This document shows positions 28,561 through 34,079 of a stretch of 34,079 nucleotides of DNA, piece by piece. The position numbers and the translations under genes were made by a program. This DNA is from Chara braunii (taxonomy: Eukaryota > Streptophyta > Charophyceae > Charales > Characeae). Where the stretch lies: positions 4,718,617-4,752,695 of the forward strand of contig BFEA01000020.1 of NCBI GenBank assembly GCA_003427395.1. Direction: 5' to 3'. How positions within the stretch are numbered: position 1 is the first letter of the stretch; every line of letters starts with the position of its first letter. Under the pieces are notes generated by a model, which searched no databases, was not told where the DNA came from, and saw only the letters and a program-made list of their open reading frames with translations.

Positions 28561-29944
28561 TTAGGAATGAGAGTGCTCACTTTTAATTTTAGAGGATTCA
28601 CCTTCATTACCTTCATAAGAACTCATACGTCTTTGCTTACCCTGTCTTGTGCTTCTGACTCTGTTCAGTGGATCCCTGGATGGAGAGGGGTTGGTTGAGG
28701 TTAGTCGTTGAGACGAAAGTGATGTCTGAATATTGGTTGGATGTACTTCAGCAGTTGGAGTATTGTTGGTCATCAATCGACTGACGGTCATCCTTGGTAC
28801 TGCAGGTGGTCTCGAAGCAAGACGATTTCCAACTCCTGTTGAAGGATCTTGATGAAAAGGAGGAAGCCGAAAGGATGAAACGCAGAGTTGGCTGACGACA
28901 AATGATGCAAGTAGGAGGGGTGACCATTCTATAAATATGAATGAACTTAATTCCAGTTAGCATCATTAGGATCGAGCATATGTGGAGGAAGGTTACCATG
29001 ACCAAGACCGATCCCTGGGGATACAAGCGGATTGAAACGGATATTATCGTGCGTACCTCCTTGTTGCACTTGCGAGGTACCACCCTACACATGCGATGCT
29101 GGTGATTGAGGACGTGGGTCAAGAGGGAGTTGATAGCGAGGAACAAATGACTAAACTTGCTCTTCAGCATTCGCTCCATACCCCTGAGCATTACCACCTA
29201 CCGTCTGCGTCAATTGATTGCCTCTTCTGCATTCATTTTCTAGGTGGAAAACATCTCTGCAACGACAATATCTAGGCATATCGGTAAAGGCTAGCTTAAC
29301 TTATAGAGAATCTCCATCGAAGGTATTAATTTATATCTTATTCTTCATATTCGGCATGCATGTCAAATTCAGATTGAACGTTATATTTATCAGTGAAAGC
29401 TTCATCCGATTTCGTTCCGCCGGATGAGTAAGCTTGACTTAGCCGATCGCTCTTCTCATATGATTTTTCAGGTAAATAATGCCGTCAAGAGGAACCTGAA
29501 CAACAATCACCCAAAAGGTAGCCTCGTCTTCTTCCCTATGCTGGGATCTCGGTTGAGCCTTGGTGAGCCACAATTTGAACTTCAGAGTGTAAGACATGTT
29601 GCGCAGAGTAACAATGTCACTCCATTTGTTTATCAACCACGTCAATACTCTTGGTTAAGTAAGAAACCCCATTCGAACTTCCTATCTTCACCCTTCCTCT
29701 TCGAAAAGCAGTCGGATCAAACGTTCCAACATTTGTCTTCCAATCTTCATAAGCTCGAACAATATCGTCTTTGATCTTGCATGATAAGAATCTTGCATCT
29801 TCTCTGAAGATAGACGTGACAGTGTGCTGCTTTAATCATGTGATCTTGGCCTGATTTATGCTTGCGTTCACCTTGAAACAATTGTTTTCTCATCCACCGA
29901 TATTTATCCTGGATCGATGTTTGATGGGATGATTCCTTTTTCAT
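28561..29944 (-). pseudogene. frameshifted remnant of an unknown protein
   Basis: Reading the minus strand through frame changes gives a coherent order: SIQDKYRWMRKQLFQGERKH, then EDARFLSCKIKDDIVRAYED and WKTNVGTFDPTAFRRGRVKI, then a Pro/Gln/Gly-rich stretch (VPRYQLPLDPRPQSPAS; FNPLVSPGIGLGHGNLPPHM), then a basic Ser/Arg-rich C end (RQGKQRRMSSYEGNEGESSK). Each block sits in a different frame, with internal stops. The layout of an N-terminal helical basic domain and low-complexity tail recalls a transposon-encoded DNA-binding protein or a transcription factor, but I cannot name a family. Confidence 0.45.
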
Positions 29945-30275
29945 AATAGAGGCGAATAATCTCTCTTATGCGACTATTCTTTGATGAAATAAATCGGAGC
30001 TACATAAAATGATACCGTAGCTCAAGCTTGCTAACCAATTCAATGAGTATTCAAGGTTTGCGATGAAGCATGGGGTAGCAATGAAGAACTCTACTCTTAA
30101 CGTTTTCCTGATGAATATTTAATAACTTAGCAACCCCGCTGTCTGTGATGGGCCTCCTAAACCGTGATGATAAGGTTTGTCTCATAAAAAATCATGTATC
30201 CCGCAACAAGAGTATTGAAAAAAACTAGTGAAATCATATCGAGTAAACTAGTGAACCGGTGAGTGAGCAACAAGT

Positions 30276-30735
30276 CATGAGGGTGAAAAAAATAGCGTAT
30301 TACAAATTTAGGGATAAAGATGAGAAAAAACAATATGAGCATGTAGAGAAAGAGACGAGGAGGGTGGGGTTAGAAAGGTGAACAACTATGCATGAGCAAT
30401 CTTTATATGGGGAATGAAAAACCTTTACTCCTATCGTTTTCCTTAGCAAACTACCCAGATCTTGGAAACAAAGCTACATCGGAGGTTATTATAGAACATG
30501 ATACTAAGGATTCAAAAGATAAAATCCCATCGAAGCTCATGATATTCCGAAAAAGGAGGGAGGGGACGATCCTAGTGGTACCTTAGCGGATAATATGGCA
30601 AATCAGGGGGAAAAGGCAAGATATGAAGGTGAAAATGTAGCGTATTACAGATATGGGGATAAAGGTGAGAAAGAGAGGATTTGAGCGTGTAGAGAATAAA
30701 TGAGGGGGTAGGGATGAAAAAGTGAGCAGTTATTC
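30276..30735. repeat. diverged 345-bp direct repeat
   Basis: TAGCGTATTACA.AT at 30293 and 30638 head two copies that continue through GGGATAAAG.TGAGAAA, GAGC.TGTAGAGAA and GTGAGCAATC-like ends. Confidence 0.85.
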
Positions 30736-31599
30736 GTGAGCAATCGTAATGTGAAACGACAAACACTAAATGCACAGGCGGTTTGAAAACCACTTTACTG
30801 GATAACTAAGAAATTGTGACTATTCAACGTTTAGGGTCATTCCAAACATGCACTATGGAGTCTACAAAACTGAGAAAACAACTCGACGCGACGACGAAGC
30901 GAGGCGTATCGATCCCCATATCCATCGCGCATCTATCCTGGTGGTAGGTGTTGCGATTGCATGTACTGTGCGTTACCGCACGTTCTCACCTGGTCTGAGT
31001 GTTGTGTTAGCGTCGACGGAAGCGAACCGTTAGGCCCCAAAAAATATCCTCGGTTTTATCTCCGGAATGAATGGATCCTATTAGAAGGTTGATGCATAGT
31101 GTTCCACCAATTTACAGGGGGAAAGAAAATGACAAATTCATTTGGCGCCCCTGTAATTTGCGTTATTTCACGTTGCGCCTCTCCGACGATCGATTTACCT
31201 CGTTGCGCCCCTCTGAGCAGGGTTCAAATTTTTCATAAGACCCCAGTGTCATTTGGGCCTCAAATCATTTCGTTACACCCCTACTGGTACCGCTCCCTAA
31301 TTTGCAGGATGCCCCTACCATATGGCCGTTAAAAGCCAGCGAGAAAATTTTCAAGATGCCCCTACCGGTACCATCCATCTTTTTAGCACGCCCTTGTTGT
31401 CGTTGGAGGCACTCTGGGGCATTCCCCCCGGGCCTGTGAGGGAGTTACCGGGGCGTGGCATAAATTTGTCAACGACCCTATATTTTTGTCGCGCCTTTGC
31501 TTGCGTACAACGAAAGTAGGTCAATGTGGTTGGTGATTTTAGCCTATGCGGCCTCTCTGCGATGCAAATTTTCCTTGCTCTCTCTCTCTCTCTCTCTAT
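30736..31599. other. no gene; short CCCCT-rich degenerate repeats
   Basis: 31140-31400 contains recurrent TTGCGCCCCT and GATGCCCCTACC...GGTACC blocks at roughly 45-60 bp intervals. No open frame with a recognisable motif. Confidence 0.5.
31578..31597. repeat. (CT)n microsatellite
   Basis: Ten CT units between CCTTG and ATGCCC. Confidence 0.95.
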
Positions 31600-31809
31600 G
31601 CCCTTCTTATGAGTGAGAGGCACGAGTGATTTTCTTGTTCTTGCACATGGTTTTCCTTTTCATTTGGGGCCTCTCATTACCATGTCAAATGCTACAGTTG
31701 CTCTGTGCCCTTCTTATGAGTGAGAGGCACGAGTGACTTTCTTGTTCCTGCACATGGTTTTCCTTTTCATGTGGGGCCTCTCATTACCATGTCAAATGCT
31801 ACAGTTGCA
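31600..31809. repeat. 107-bp tandem duplication
   Basis: GCCCTTCTTATGAGTGAGAG starts at 31600 and 31707. The copies differ at about three bases (GATTTTC/GACTTTC, TTCTTG/TTCCTG, ATTTGGGG/ATGTGGGG). Confidence 0.95.
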
Positions 31810-32640
31810 TGATGGTGGGGTCGTAACTTTATGGAATGGCAATCCGATAACCTCACTCTGGAGATTGAACACCTTCTAGTCAAAATTGTAATTTTCTGAA
31901 TGTATCTAACTCGAAGTACTTGTCAAACTTCAATTGAGGGAATTGTGGTACGTGTATCGTATGGATGAATCGAACGCGTACTTGGTATTTTGCTTCGTTT
32001 GCCTTCTGTTCATCTTTGAGATTGCCCCTCATTCATTCCAAATATTTCATGGTTTGATAAGTGCTTCGGTCAAGATCCATAAACATTTCATCTTTGGTCA
32101 GGATCCATGTTCGACACCCTTTCTCATGGTCCGGGGCCTGAATGTAGGTGGATATTAGGATAGGTTCAGACGTTAAAACTGGATAGCAAGTTGCAATGAT
32201 GTTCTCTCCAAAAGGCATAAAATAGTGGTTGGACCTAATGCACCTGTGAAGGCTGAGACCACCTGGGGTACGTGTTCTGAATGTTGAGAGTCATGGGTAC
32301 CACATTGGATACAATGAATAACCCAGACATTCAAGTTTACCCAACACTCGTAATATTGCTCAACCTCGAGGGAGAATTAGGCAGAACTCTTGGTTAAAGG
32401 AGGAGCTCGGGGTGAGGAAGAAGACCTTCATGGAGGGCTGGTGGTAGAAAGGAGTAGACCTAGGCTATAGACGTAGAAAAAACTATAACCAATTATCGAT
32501 GTCCTCATCATAAACAATTTTCCTGTGATTAACCCTCAAAACATCAGGTTGCCCAAAATGCAACTATAATGACGGTCATTGTAGACACGGTCATCATAAC
32601 CATACGTTGCAAAACTTTGATAAATCGACAGCGCCCGCGC
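31810..32640. other. no gene seen
   Basis: AT-rich non-coding DNA with short unsupported open frames on both strands. Confidence 0.4.
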
Positions 32641-32646
32641 GCACGC

Positions 32647-32669
32647 GAGAGAGAGAGAGAGAGAGAGAG
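32647..32669. repeat. (GA)n microsatellite
   Basis: About 11 GA units after a GCGCGCACGC stretch. Confidence 0.95.
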
Positions 32670-32901
32670 TCACCATCGCCCACGTCAACTGGAAGGACAC
32701 AAAATTGAAGACTACTCACAACAGGATCAACATGCCTTTTTGCGTGCGAAAAACACTGATGCTGTCTCTTCGATCTTGCGTCCTTCCAGTTGTACGGTGA
32801 TTAGACTTCGATCTTGTGAAGTAAAAGGACACAAAATCGACAACTTGCAAGGACACAACCTCTGTAGAACTAGAAGGACACAAGATCAAAGTCTAATCAC
32901 C
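32668..32901. repeat. inverted and direct repeats around GGACACAA
   Basis: GGTGATTAGACTTCGATCTTG (first 20 of a 23-bp arm at 32796-32818) pairs with 32879-32901 with one mismatch. A second inverted pair links CAACTGGAAGGACACAA near 32685 with TTGCGTCCTTCCAGTTG near 32775. AGGACACAA also recurs as direct copies at about 32693, 32826, 32851 and 32875. Confidence 0.85.
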
Positions 32902-33001
32902 CCCACTCCCAACAGAAAAAATGCAAGGCAAAAAATTATGCTTTTCAACGTTTACCGTGAGTTGATACGACTTTAATATATCCTTACATATGTACATGTC
33001 A

Positions 33002-33972
33002 TATTTTCTTGCGTTGAAAATTTGTTTATTTGTATTTTGTAATCAGTTGGTGTGTTTATTTGTACTATGTAATCAGTTTGTTAGTGTTTATCGAACTCAT
33101 GTCAATGTGTCCCAACACATTTAAACATGTACCAACTAACTTCCAACTTAAAAAGAGTATCTTTGAACTTCGTCTTAGCACCGTACTTTTTCTCTGGGGT
33201 GTACCGAAGAAAACGTACGCGCATTTTCAGGAAACATAGTCGAAGAGCGCAAAGAGGTGATAAACATTGTCACGTGTACTACAATTGACATATAAAAATA
33301 TATTGTATACACGAGACGGACGTAGTTATTGGTTTAAAAAAATGCATACAACTTGCACACTTAATATATTTATAAAGCAGCTTAACTTATGTCCACCTTC
33401 TGCGTACTTTGTTTATAGGATATTTTTTTGTTATGTTAATATAAACAATTACCCGTGTTTGTGATCGTTGGTTTGCTACAATTCATTTGTCTATCTTATC
33501 GGAGGTCGTGATATACGTTCTATACTTCATAGGTTGGACACACACTCGTGTGCGTAGAGTTGTGCCAGTTAATCTTTACTTTTATTAAAATTGTGTGTGT
33601 CCGTGAAACATGCAGCACATTAACATGTCTTAGTCGACAGGTGCATCGTACTTCGATGCACAATTACACCCCGATGTCTGGAATGCGCACGCACCTGCCT
33701 ACCACGACATGTTGACCGCAAAATCAGTGCACCGAAGTGTTGATGACGGACAATTGAACCAGAAAATGCATAACATCTAATTGGTTGACGTCTAACCGTT
33801 TATTTTGATGTTGGTGAGTGTTCATATTATGTAATCCTAACATGTATGGGTCGACATGCGCTTCGTACATCTATAGAAACTATACAAATTTTCCCATAAG
33901 TGGACGGGCTCCGGGCCATCATGCCCGGGCATGTGTGAGCGTCGGGAAACCCTGGTACGACAAAAGTTGTTC
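33002..33972. other. AT-rich, no gene seen
   Basis: No recognisable coding segment. A short stem GTGCATCG/CGATGCAC with a 5-base loop lies at about 33642-33662. Confidence 0.45.
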
Positions 33973-33992
33973 AAAAAAAAAAAAAAAAAAAA
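33973..33992. repeat. A20 tract
   Basis: Twenty A between TTGTTC and CCTCGCGG. Could be the tail of a retroposed sequence on the plus strand; the body to its left shows no recognisable tRNA-type promoter boxes. Confidence 0.9.
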
Positions 33993-34079
33993 CCTCGCGG
34001 TCCGGGGGTTTTCTACTCTCTCCGAGATGAGCCCGAATCCGTCCTTGCGTCTTCTTCTGCTAACAGACTGTCAAGGAGG

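Overview
This is a eukaryotic nuclear window of about 34 kb with one convincing host gene and a large amount of degraded mobile DNA. Conserved short exons separated by 190-1840 bp GT-AG introns, a plant-type W2-domain protein, Ty3/gypsy-like polyproteins, and a plant-type mitochondrial nad4 fragment all suggest a streptophyte (green plant lineage). My guess is a charophyte alga such as Chara; that is inference from sequence character, not a database match.

Region by region. Positions 1-1436 hold no exon I can support, probably upstream intron or intergenic DNA. Positions 1437-7624 (+) carry ten exons of a BZW/5MP-type translation regulator (eIF5-mimic protein), with the N-terminal ~90 codons missing from the visible part. 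Its 1.84 kb intron contains hairpins and LTR-like DNA related to copies near 20.7 kb and 23.1-23.7 kb. Positions 7625-11858 are non-coding, with a degenerate 183-bp repeat pair and a 124-bp foldback element (9734-9857). Positions 11859-19868 are a wrecked Ty3/gypsy element read on the minus strand: Gag (19868 down to ~17000, tandemly amplified), RT (16395-15760), RNase H (13538-13421), pre-integrase and integrase (13339-12286), with a 196-bp perfect-looking duplication at its left end. Two insertions of mitochondrial type lie in it: a nad4 fragment (14773-14975) and a trnH(GUG)-like segment (13082-13147).

Positions 19880-21540 are structurally suspect. There is an (AC)n tract ending in a single N at 19965, and an exact 38-bp Nextera mate-pair junction adapter at 21012-21049, so the left and right sides of that point should not be assumed contiguous. 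Positions 22089-24030 contain two candidate minus-strand LTR/primer-binding-site units. Positions 24766-28077 (+) may be another retroelement: LTR, primer-binding site, a coiled-coil Gag-like reading frame and an integrase fragment. Positions 28139-29944 (-) hold a frameshifted unknown protein remnant. The last 4 kb is AT-rich repeats, microsatellites and inverted repeats.

I found no operon, defence system, CRISPR array or other clearly new biological system. The most useful observations are the adapter chimera, the mitochondrial insertions, and the nested duplications inside retroelement coding DNA.
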